This document shows positions 27,001 through 32,789 of a stretch of DNA of 33,500 nt, in pieces. The position numbers and the translations under genes are program-made. The stretch is from positions 1 to 33,500 of the forward strand of contig CAKQSC010000003.1 of NCBI GenBank assembly GCA_934271725.1, written 5' to 3'. The stretch is from an uncultured Clostridia bacterium (lineage in GTDB: Bacteria > Bacillota > Clostridia > Christensenellales > Borkfalkiaceae). Every line of letters starts with the position of its first letter. Within the stretch, counting starts at the first letter, position 1. The notes beneath the pieces are model-generated. The model searched no databases. It saw nothing but the letters and a program-made list of their open reading frames with translations, and had not been told where the DNA came from.

Positions 27001-27770
27001 GTTGGGGTAAACTTTATTACGATGCGAAACTTAAAGCAAACGGTTGGACGGAGGTAACCGTTCCCGTATCGGCGCTTGTAAGCGGTGGTTACTTCTATTT
27101 CGCGGAAGTCCTTAAAAACGAAACTTTGTCTTTCCGTATTACGGATATGGTTGCATACGGCGATTCAAGCGTTCAATATATGATAGACGGTCTTCCCGAT
27201 GCGGATAAGGTCGTCGCAAGCGACGTCGACGCTATTATGTCGGCAAGAATATATTACGATAAGTTGTCGGACGGCGCGAAAGGCAAAGTCAATGCGGATA
27301 AACTCGTCGCGTGCGAAAACGCCCTTAAAAATATAGATTATAAAATATTCGATATGTCTGTCGACGGCGTTTTAAGCAAGTTTGTCAATCCGAACGAGTT
27401 TTACGACTGGGCGGGTACTTTCTCGATAGAGACGGACGCGACTTACGGCAAAGTTCTTTCGATAAATACTTCGGGAACGCCCAAAGCGGTCGTTTACGTC
27501 GGATATGATTTAGCGGGAGTCGATTTATCGAATTATACATCCGTTACGTTCAAGGTTTATAATCCGGCAAGCAAAAATCTTACCTTTGCCGTTATAAAAC
27601 GCGGATACGAGAAAGCATACGCTACGGCGACTCTTCTGCCCGGCGAATGGACGGAAATAACAATGTCGGCTAAGGACTTCAAGTCGGCGGGGTATTTCTA
27701 CTTTGCGGATTTAAGAGAAGCGCCCGAGAACGCAAAGATACTGATAACGGACGTTATCGCTCACAATTAA
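24060..27770 (+). CDS. Very large surface lipoprotein with repeated carbohydrate-binding-like modules
   Basis: The 1,236-residue product begins three bases after the preceding stop, with AAGGGGG before the ATG. The signal peptide ends in FSFACGKKNG, with C29 (or C24) as lipid site. The body is modular. Beta-sandwich-like domains opening with a 'Y-x-F-D' strand start near residues 56 (YTLLDFESP), 684 (YTVFDFNDP), 890 (YYVFDMSKDGVLDKF) and 1094 (YKIFDMSVDGVLSKF). They are separated by short helical hairpins (for example INAVPDAKDVTAYDRDTVNF and IDGLPDADKVVASDVDAIM) that resemble spacer helices of Gram-positive surface proteins. The last units repeat about every 205 residues. Residues about 220-680 contain further beta and helical parts that are less regular. 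No catalytic motif is seen. As last gene of the importer operon it probably binds polysaccharide at the membrane, a functional parallel to Bacteroides Sus surface-binding proteins. Confidence 0.75.
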   Translation: MKRNKTLLISLLSLMLVLSVAFACFSFACGKKNGKGEGDTPGPVDQPEKTEYTDGEYTLLDFESPKDLYCVRPYIEDILDLYGKITVEENAEQARSGKGFLKFAYVSGKNPSLVFYPAHSAYPDIPVERLASFGISVFSTAEKDKKATLSIVSGSNAVYSEEKELKPGWNDYVFELDPILMKFRSDEIIAFCVRTEGGDACDFYFDKWTATIGEKELTEVQKTALSFAEEADKLKTGTPSEDTLLKAYGYYGKLDEACRSAVESHYEEYVKAVAKFLDAKSWDDASAWAHFSEKYGILQLGETEGATYEYSADAFGNGKGGTSLTFGGFEDHDESSEKASASAESKFNVGITTSTIVTDRYDYVEFDIKNESDKDVSLCVNGSSNAVTIPAGKTVKANLPATDFVESGNVMTFTFNYVEGQTENAKIILSTLSAKTVSRDNIYESALDGGKYGGSGNVTITQSNGKYVADIKDAEAKISLNKKYNDINVSQNTLTSVVSDKTVTLSLYNANDELVTRYDVSETASVIILSEDEYEALSYIKASGTCKITLSDMLLSRVVNNDYTEIILKNDYVVGAEELTADNAREAVYFLSSFESMVSYKQNRMKSDNADVYADITARATKISEIFKKIVSKLEAGTASETEGMLILDLSGTYSLLKTVTPFTDEERYAIDDAKKSTLLKYKYTVFDFNDPMATSKFVADIKWVEWSGSIAVEDFDGGKKLAIGVRKVLPDGDRNARRIWMTYDISSISSVLSGYDYITWRFYNANSEDATLFFINYGWSGTVATFTLKANRWTEIKLAINDFKSAVSFVIYPTDPGDKFYVDNAYACSAEYVQSAINAVPDAKDVTAYDRDTVNFARAEYEKLSSLAKKKVDVTRLTQAEEILARLPYYVFDMSKDGVLDKFTHPTDIPSYLWDGDFSIEEDETYGKVLSVNTTGTTGTSPVLYLGYLLDEGISAYDYVTFSVYNPRNVDVRFCVITRGWGKLYYDAKLKANGWTEVTVPVSALVSGGYFYFAEVLKNETLSFRITDMVAYGDSSVQYMIDGLPDADKVVASDVDAIMSARIYYDKLSDGAKGKVNADKLVACENALKNIDYKIFDMSVDGVLSKFVNPNEFYDWAGTFSIETDATYGKVLSINTSGTPKAVVYVGYDLAGVDLSNYTSVTFKVYNPASKNLTFAVIKRGYEKAYATATLLPGEWTEITMSAKDFKSAGYFYFADLREAPENAKILITDVIAHN

Positions 27771-27801
27771 ACGCAGTCCGTTGAGGGCTATAAGAAACAC
27801 C

Positions 27802-27833
27802 AACCGACGCAAGACTTTCGTTTTGCGTCGGTT
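27802..27833 (+). terminator. First of two tandem hairpins ending the ABC/surface-protein operon
   Basis: An 11-bp perfect stem (27802-27812 with 27823-27833), loop of ten, followed by T-rich TTAATATTT. It lies 31 bp after the operon's last stop codon. Confidence 0.65.
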
Positions 27834-27869
27834 TAATATTTCGATAAAACGTAAAAAAATAATAACGTA

Positions 27870-27905
27870 ACGGGGCTTGCGACTAAAAATCGCAAGCCCC
27901 GTTTT
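27870..27905 (+). terminator. Second tandem terminator hairpin
   Basis: A 13-bp perfect GC-rich stem (27870-27882 with 27890-27902), seven-base loop, then TTT. The left side is A-rich on the plus strand (GTAAAAAAATAATAA at 27851-27865), so on the minus strand it is also followed by T-rich sequence and may work in both directions. Confidence 0.7.
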
Positions 27906-27938
27906 CATGCTAAAAATCATTCTAAATCTTCGATATAT

Positions 27939-28031
27939 AAAGTAAATCCGTAAGGAGCGAAGCGACGGAATAGCGATTGTTGCGTAGCAAATCGCGTCAC
28001 CGTTGCCTATTTTAAATAAAAAGTAAATCCG
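27939..28031. repeat. Repeat-like structured intergenic stretch
   Basis: The 12-mer AAAGTAAATCCG occurs at 27939-27950 and again at 28020-28031. Between the copies is an imperfect hairpin (27965-28003: GCGAT with ATCGC, TTGC with GCAA, closed by ACGG with CCGT). No reading frame here looks coding. It may be a small dispersed repeat. Confidence 0.4.
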
Positions 28032-28066
28032 AACCATTCGCTTGTAACAAGCAAACAATTCGGATT
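28026..28066 (-). terminator. Probable terminator of the tRNA-Arg gene
   Basis: An 8-bp outer stem (28026-28033 with 28059-28066) encloses a 5-bp inner stem (GCTTG with CAAGC). Read on the minus strand it follows the tRNA 3' end by about ten bases and is followed by TACTTTTTATTT. The large internal loop makes it imperfect. Confidence 0.5.
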
Positions 28067-28075
28067 ATAACTTCT

Positions 28076-28152
28076 TGGTGCACCATGAGGAGTTCGAATC
28101 CCCAACCTTTGGTTCCGTAGACCAACGCTCTATCCAGTTGAGCTAATGGTGC
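28076..28152 (-). tRNA. tRNA-Arg (anticodon ACG)
   Basis: Read on the minus strand the gene folds as a standard cloverleaf: acceptor GCACCAT with ATGGTGC, D-arm with AGCTCAACTGGATAGAGC, anticodon stem TTGGT/ACCAA around loop CTACGGA (anticodon ACG, read as ICG after deamination by TadA), and T-loop TTCGAAC. The discriminator base is A and CCA is encoded at 28078-28076. A consensus promoter lies just upstream. Confidence 0.97.
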
Positions 28153-28178
28153 AAATCCTTTATCATAAAAGCCTAATC

Positions 28179-28207
28179 ATTATACAACAAATGCAAACGG
28201 TTGTCAA
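28179..28207 (-). promoter_or_regulatory. Perfect consensus sigma-A promoter of the tRNA-Arg gene
   Basis: On the minus strand TTGACA (28207-28202), exactly 17 bp, TATAAT (28184-28179). The start point would be near 28172, about 20 nt before the mature tRNA 5' end. Confidence 0.9.
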
Positions 28208-28275
28208 TGTTTTTTCGTGAGTAATTATTTTTTTTATTGCTGACGCCGTAAACGATTTTATATTCGGAAATAAAA

Positions 28276-28304
28276 TGTACAAAATTATTTTTTTGTGTTA
28301 CAAT
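28276..28304 (+). promoter_or_regulatory. Likely promoter of the Rho-like gene
   Basis: TACAAT at 28299-28304 with TG at 28296-28297 (extended -10) and TGTACA at 28276-28281 as a moderate -35 box, 17-bp spacer. The leader to ATG 28402 is about 90 nt and includes a small hairpin around 28359-28373 (ACGGT with ACCGT). Confidence 0.55.
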
Positions 28305-28401
28305 GTAAGCGCACGGAAAGCGGGTGTTTTGTTTCCGAACGGAGATAAAACGAAAAAAGACGGTTTCAAACCGTTCTCGCCGTCCGGCTTACGGAGCAGA
28401 T

Positions 28402-29748
28402 ATGACTGAAAGAAACGGAAAAGGTTATACTTACGAACAATTGCTTAATACGAACGTCCGCGCTATATGGGTATATGCGGGCACTCTCGGAATATCGAGC
28501 CCGAGCACTATGAAAAAAGAGGACCTTATAAGGCTTATTCTCGAAGTGCAGGAAGGAAACGTTAAAATCGAACCGAGAAGAAAGAAAGGTCCCGGCAGGC
28601 CCAGAAAGAACGCCGGCATAGAAGAAGTAAACGACAAAGACGAAATGTCGGTGGCGTCGCCAACGGCGAACGGGCAAAATATGCCGGAGCGCGAATACGA
28701 GTTCGAGGGCGTGTATTGCGGAGACAAGTCGGGCGGTTTTTTGTGCGACGAACAATACGCTTCTACGGGCGTTGCGCCATATATCTTTCCTAAACTCGCG
28801 ACAACCGTTTCGGGTATGAAAGACGGGGATATAGTCAAGGCGAAAGTCGTTAAGTTCGACGGGAACAGCGTTCCCGTCGTGGTCGGAATATTAGAAATAA
28901 ACGGCGAAAAGCCGGAAAGTCGCGCGACCGTCGAATATCGCGAGGCTCCGCAGAAACTTTCGCCCGAAAAGATAATGGCGGATAACGGCGATACTCTTTC
29001 GCTTATTGCGGACACGTTCGTTCCTTTGTATAAAGGGGCGCGTGGCGTTATATTTTCGGACGGGGACGAAACGGGGCTTACCACCGCGGGTATAAACATA
29101 ATTCGCGGAATAAAGAAAAACAATCCGTCGGTAAAAATTATAGTCGCGCTTCTTTCGGGGCGTGGCGAAGAATACGATTATATAAGAAAGAACGTAGATT
29201 GCGAGTGCTATTATTCTTCTATGCAACTCGGGCAGAAAAACAATATGTACACGGCGAAAATCGCTTTCGGCAGAGCGAAAAATCTGTCTTTGGCGGGCGA
29301 GGACGTAGTGGTTCTCGTTGATTCCTTAAACGAGTGCTACAAGGCTATAAGCAAGGGTAACAAAACTTTTTCTCCCGACGAAACGATTGACGAGATAATA
29401 AAATATTTCGGATATGCGAGAAATTGCGAAGAGGGTAGCGTTACGGTGATAGGCACTATTAAAAAGACGGACGACGATAAGGAACTCGTAAAACGCGTAA
29501 CTTCCGTTTGCGGTTGGAAACTCGTTTTAAGCAAATATCTTGCGTCTATGAGAGTTTTTCCCGCGATAGACCTTGCGGAAAGTTATTCTAAAAAAGAAGA
29601 GGAACTTATGGACGAAAGAGTTTACCGCGTTGCGAAAGATTTGAGAAAAAAGATAATCAAAGGCCTTGTGGACGTGGACGCCGTCATAGAAGAGATGAAA
29701 GAAGCCGTAGGCGAGGAAGATTTATTGAAAATCGCGGAAACATTATAA
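28402..29748 (+). CDS. Rho-family protein with degenerate ATPase site
   Basis: The start at 28402 is set by GGAG at 28393-28396; the open frame runs upstream to 28324 but without a comparable site. The 448 residues align in order with Rho: an N-terminal helical Rho_N domain (about 8-50, ending KKEDLIRLILEVQEG), a basic AT-hook-like tract (KKGPGRPRKN, 61-70), a cold-shock-type RNA-binding domain (about 100-168, FEGVYCGDKSGGFL to GILEINGEKP), then the ATPase core. In the core, GARGVIFSDGDETGLTT (212-228) stands where Rho has GQRGLIVAPPKAGKT, so the Walker A lysine is gone. LLSGRGEE (250-257) replaces LIDERPEE, losing the catalytic Asp-Glu. VVVLVDSLNE (302-311), FGYARN (336-341) and RVFPAID (384-390) remain. 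The loop after DSL is shortened, the R-loop GSRMDE is absent and the arginine-finger segment is changed. It may bind RNA but is unlikely to hydrolyse ATP. Confidence 0.85.
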   Translation: MTERNGKGYTYEQLLNTNVRAIWVYAGTLGISSPSTMKKEDLIRLILEVQEGNVKIEPRRKKGPGRPRKNAGIEEVNDKDEMSVASPTANGQNMPEREYEFEGVYCGDKSGGFLCDEQYASTGVAPYIFPKLATTVSGMKDGDIVKAKVVKFDGNSVPVVVGILEINGEKPESRATVEYREAPQKLSPEKIMADNGDTLSLIADTFVPLYKGARGVIFSDGDETGLTTAGINIIRGIKKNNPSVKIIVALLSGRGEEYDYIRKNVDCECYYSSMQLGQKNNMYTAKIAFGRAKNLSLAGEDVVVLVDSLNECYKAISKGNKTFSPDETIDEIIKYFGYARNCEEGSVTVIGTIKKTDDDKELVKRVTSVCGWKLVLSKYLASMRVFPAIDLAESYSKKEEELMDERVYRVAKDLRKKIIKGLVDVDAVIEEMKEAVGEEDLLKIAETL

Positions 29749-29805
29749 AGAGTACGGCGTATAATAAGAAAAAGGAAAACGAACGAAAGATAAGGAGTTT
29801 TGAGA

Positions 29806-30747
29806 ATGCGATTCAAATACGCGTTACAGGTACTGCTTGCTAATTTCAGGCAAGTATATAAATTGCTGTTATATAAACTTATATGTCTTGTGATAATATT
29901 CGGCGCGTGCTTTGCGGGACTGCGTATCGGTTACGGCGACATTCTGAAAAAAGCGGGGATTACCGACGTTATACGAAACGCGTATCTTCTCGTTAAAAAT
30001 CTGTTCGTAAGCGTAGACATAAACGTGGAAACTTTCCGTACTTCCGTAAAAATTATGTCCGATTACATAGCAAACCATTCGGGTAGCCTTACGTGCATAA
30101 TAGTCATTCTGTCCGTAACTTTACTCGTGTACAGATTCTTTTCGGGCATGGGAAACTACGCCGTCGGGAAAGCGGTAAACGACCACATGTCGAGTCTTAC
30201 TCACAGAGGATTTCTCATATATCTCACGGAGGGTATGGGCAGAAACGCATTGTCGCAACTTTTTTCGGCAACCGTGATTACCGCCGTTAATATTCTCGAA
30301 ATCGCTCTGACGTTCCTTATCGTTCATTTTTTAAGTCCGACTCTCGGCTTTTTTGCGATATTCATCGCGGTATCGTTGTTTTTCGCGATAGACGCCGTCG
30401 CAAGAGGGTTTATATCCGACCTTGCTCCCGCCGTGATAACGAGCAGTTCGGTGAAGAAAGGACTACAAACTATATTCAGACGTCCTTTCAAAGATTTTTT
30501 GACGATAGCGTCTTTATACGTAGTGGTGGAGATTTTAGCGTTCTATTTTACGGTAACCGTTTGTTTGTTTACGTTGGGCGTGGGCTTGCTTATACTAATT
30601 CCCATACTCTCGTTGTTTTTCGTGTCGGTGCAATTCGTTCATTATTACACGGTAGAGAAAAAGAAGTTCTATCTTTCTTACGACAACGTCGTCGTGCCGA
30701 AGGAGTTGCGGGACGAAGAAAAATTGCTTAATAAAATGGATATATAA
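29806..30747 (+). CDS. Polytopic membrane protein of unknown function
   Basis: The ATG at 29806 is preferred because AAGGAG lies seven bases before it; a TTG at 29800 in the same frame is too close to that site. The 313-residue product has several hydrophobic stretches that look like membrane helices: KLICLVIIFGACFAGLRI (about 24-41), CIIVILSVTLLVYRFF (about 95-112), ATVITAVNILEIALTFLIV and the following FFAIFIAVSLFFAI (about 150-192), and LYVVVEILAFYF plus LFTLGVGLLILIPILSLFFV near the C-terminus. It ends in a charged tail. I do not recognise the family. It follows the Rho-like gene by 57 bp and may share its transcript; a terminator separates it from dapF. Confidence 0.75.
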   Translation: MRFKYALQVLLANFRQVYKLLLYKLICLVIIFGACFAGLRIGYGDILKKAGITDVIRNAYLLVKNLFVSVDINVETFRTSVKIMSDYIANHSGSLTCIIVILSVTLLVYRFFSGMGNYAVGKAVNDHMSSLTHRGFLIYLTEGMGRNALSQLFSATVITAVNILEIALTFLIVHFLSPTLGFFAIFIAVSLFFAIDAVARGFISDLAPAVITSSSVKKGLQTIFRRPFKDFLTIASLYVVVEILAFYFTVTVCLFTLGVGLLILIPILSLFFVSVQFVHYYTVEKKKFYLSYDNVVVPKELRDEEKLLNKMDI

Positions 30748-30751
30748 ACAC

Positions 30752-30787
30752 AAAGGCAGACTTAACCGTCTGTCTTTAATTTTTTTC
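30752..30787 (+). terminator. Intrinsic terminator between the membrane-protein gene and dapF
   Basis: A 10-bp stem (30752-30761 with 30768-30777, one G-U), six-base loop, then AATTTTTTT. It ends only ten bases before the dapF start codon, leaving no room for a promoter after it. Confidence 0.75.
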
Positions 30788-30797
30788 GGGGGAATAA

Positions 30798-31562
30798 ATG
30801 AAAATACCTTTTGTTAAAATGCAGGGCGCGGGGAACGACTACGTTTACGTAAACGGTAGGGATTTGTCGGGACTTAACCTTTCCCGCCTTGCCGTAAAAC
30901 TTTCCGACCGTCGGTTCGGCATAGGCTCGGACGGACTTGTAATCCTTTACGATTCGGACGATTGCGACGCCGAGATGAGAATGTTCAACGCCGACGGCAG
31001 TGAGGGAAATATCTGCGGAAACGCTTTGAGGTGCGCGGGCAAACTCGTTACGGAAAGTTCTTTGAAAGACTACGCCGTCATAAAAACGAAAGTCGGGGCG
31101 AGAAAAGTCGTTAAACTAAGCGAAAACCGCTACGAAACGGAGTTCGGCAAGTATGCCGTTCTTCCCGATTTTTCCGACGGACAAACGACTTATAAAATCA
31201 TCGACGTCGGCAATCTTCACGCCGTGGCGTTCTTGAAAGAAGTAAGCGGGCTCGATATAGAAAAGAAAGCGAAACGGGTTGCCGAAAACGCAAGATTTAA
31301 AGGTGGCGTAAACGTCGAATACGCAAGTTTCGACAAGAAAGGCAATATACGCGTAAGGGTATACGAAAGGGGTAGCGGAGAGACTCTTTCGTGCGGTAGC
31401 GGAAGCGTTGCCGTAGCGGTGGCGGTAAGACTGTCGGGAAAGATAAAAAAAGAATATTCCCTTACGTTCCGCGGAGGCGTTCTTAAAGTAAGATTCGCGG
31501 GCTGTGATGCTTACCTTTCGGGCGAGGCAAAACGGGTATATTCGGGATACGTGGAAGTATGA
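30798..31562 (+). CDS. dapF: Diaminopimelate epimerase
   Basis: The enzyme converts LL- to meso-diaminopimelate, the peptidoglycan cross-linker and lysine precursor, without cofactors by a two-cysteine mechanism. Both catalytic cysteines are visible: C73 in GNICGNALRCAGK and C199 in TLSCGSGSVAVAVAV, together with the N-terminal GAGNDYVYV signature and MFNADGSE. At 254 residues it is slightly shorter than the usual 270-280. GGGGGA lies before ATG 30798. It overlaps the next gene by four bases, so the two successive steps of the pathway are made together. Confidence 0.96.
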   Translation: MKIPFVKMQGAGNDYVYVNGRDLSGLNLSRLAVKLSDRRFGIGSDGLVILYDSDDCDAEMRMFNADGSEGNICGNALRCAGKLVTESSLKDYAVIKTKVGARKVVKLSENRYETEFGKYAVLPDFSDGQTTYKIIDVGNLHAVAFLKEVSGLDIEKKAKRVAENARFKGGVNVEYASFDKKGNIRVRVYERGSGETLSCGSGSVAVAVAVRLSGKIKKEYSLTFRGGVLKVRFAGCDAYLSGEAKRVYSGYVEV

Positions 31563-32755
31563 TAAAGTTAAACGACGGACTTGTTAATTTCGGACACGAC
31601 TATCTGTTCGGCAAAGTAAAGAAAGCGGTCGATGAATATAAAAAAGAAAACCCGAAAGCGAAGATTATAAACACGGGTATCGGGGACGTAACTCTGCCGT
31701 TGCCGAAAGCGTGCGTTAAAGCGATGAAAAAGGCGTGCGCGGAAACGGGGAAAGCGAAAACTTTCCGCGGATACGGACCGTACAACGGATACGCGTTTTT
31801 AAGAGAAAAAATAGCGGAAGAGTACAAACGCTTCGGCGTGGATATTTCCGCCGACGAAGTTTTCGTGTCGGACGGCGCGAAGTCGGACTTATCCGACGTT
31901 CTCGACTTGTTTTCGGCAGATAACGTCGTTTTGATTTCCGATCCGTCTTATCCGCAATATAAAGACGCCAACGAGATAGACGGGCGAAAAACGGTAACGA
32001 TAAACGCCGTTTACGACAACGGTTTTTTACCTCTGCCCGACGAAAAGACTTACGGCGACGTGATTTATCTTTGTTCTCCCGCCAACCCTACTGGGGCGGT
32101 TTACGACGAAAAAGGACTCGGAGCGTGGGTTGATTTTGCAAAGAAAAACGAAAGCGTTATAATTTTCGACAGGGCGTACGAGGGCTACGTAAAGGGCGGT
32201 TACCCTAAATCGATTTACGAGATAGAAGGAGGAAAGGAAGTCTCGATAGAAATATCGTCCTTTTCAAAAAACGCGGGGTTTACGGGTATACGGTGCGGAT
32301 ATACGGTTATACCCGAGTCGCTTACCGTCGGCGGAGTCGGACTTTCGGGCTTGTACGCTTTAAGGCAAAGCGTAAAGAGAAACGGCGTTTCGTATATAAC
32401 TCAACGGGGCGCGGAAGCGACTTTTTCCGATAAAGGCAGACGGCAGATTGAAAAAAACGTGGCGTATTATAAAAGGAACGCAAAACTTATAACCGAAACG
32501 CTTGAAAGTTGCGGTTGCGAATACGTCGGGGGAGAAAGTTCGCCGTATATTTTTATGAAATGCCCGTATCTCTTGACATCGGAGCAATTTTTCGGTAAAC
32601 TTTTATATGAAGCGAATCTTGTAACCACACCGGGCGTCGGTTTCGGCAAAAACGGCGAAGGGTTCGTTCGGCTGACGGCGTTTTTAAGTTTCAAAGACGC
32701 AAAGGTCGTAGCCGAAAGGCTTAAAAAAGTTTTACGAAAATGCGAATGGCGGTAA
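31559..32755 (+). CDS. dapL: LL-diaminopimelate aminotransferase
   Basis: A PLP-dependent class I/II aminotransferase that makes LL-diaminopimelate from tetrahydrodipicolinate and glutamate in one step, bypassing the acyl intermediates. The PLP lysine is K237 in SSFSKNAGFTGIRCGY, with the family motifs RGYGPYNGYAFLREKIAEEY (70-89), SDGAKSD (104-110), CSPANPTGAVYD (172-183) and IFDRAYEGY (202-210, where most homologues have FDAAYE). Its 398 residues are a normal length. The ATGA overlap with dapF (31559-31562) supports the start and the pathway assignment. This variant route is common in Clostridia and some other anaerobes. Confidence 0.95.
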   Translation: MIKLNDGLVNFGHDYLFGKVKKAVDEYKKENPKAKIINTGIGDVTLPLPKACVKAMKKACAETGKAKTFRGYGPYNGYAFLREKIAEEYKRFGVDISADEVFVSDGAKSDLSDVLDLFSADNVVLISDPSYPQYKDANEIDGRKTVTINAVYDNGFLPLPDEKTYGDVIYLCSPANPTGAVYDEKGLGAWVDFAKKNESVIIFDRAYEGYVKGGYPKSIYEIEGGKEVSIEISSFSKNAGFTGIRCGYTVIPESLTVGGVGLSGLYALRQSVKRNGVSYITQRGAEATFSDKGRRQIEKNVAYYKRNAKLITETLESCGCEYVGGESSPYIFMKCPYLLTSEQFFGKLLYEANLVTTPGVGFGKNGEGFVRLTAFLSFKDAKVVAERLKKVLRKCEWR

Positions 32756-32789
32756 GTTCCGCTTTTCGACAGAGTTAAAGGAGCATTAT

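Noticed and set aside
27711..28058. 115-codon minus-strand open frame across the operon end and intergenic hairpins
   Set aside because: It runs through two terminator hairpins and the repeat-like stretch, has no ribosome site and overlaps the end of the large lipoprotein gene.
28076..28152. tRNA-Arg as attachment site of an integrated element covering 12002-27770
   Set aside because: No second copy of the tRNA 3' end, no integrase and no phage or conjugation genes are seen in the window.
28324..28401. Upstream extension of the Rho-like protein
   Set aside because: The extra 26 residues are basic and unlike Rho N-termini, and GGAG at 28393-28396 sits correctly for ATG 28402.
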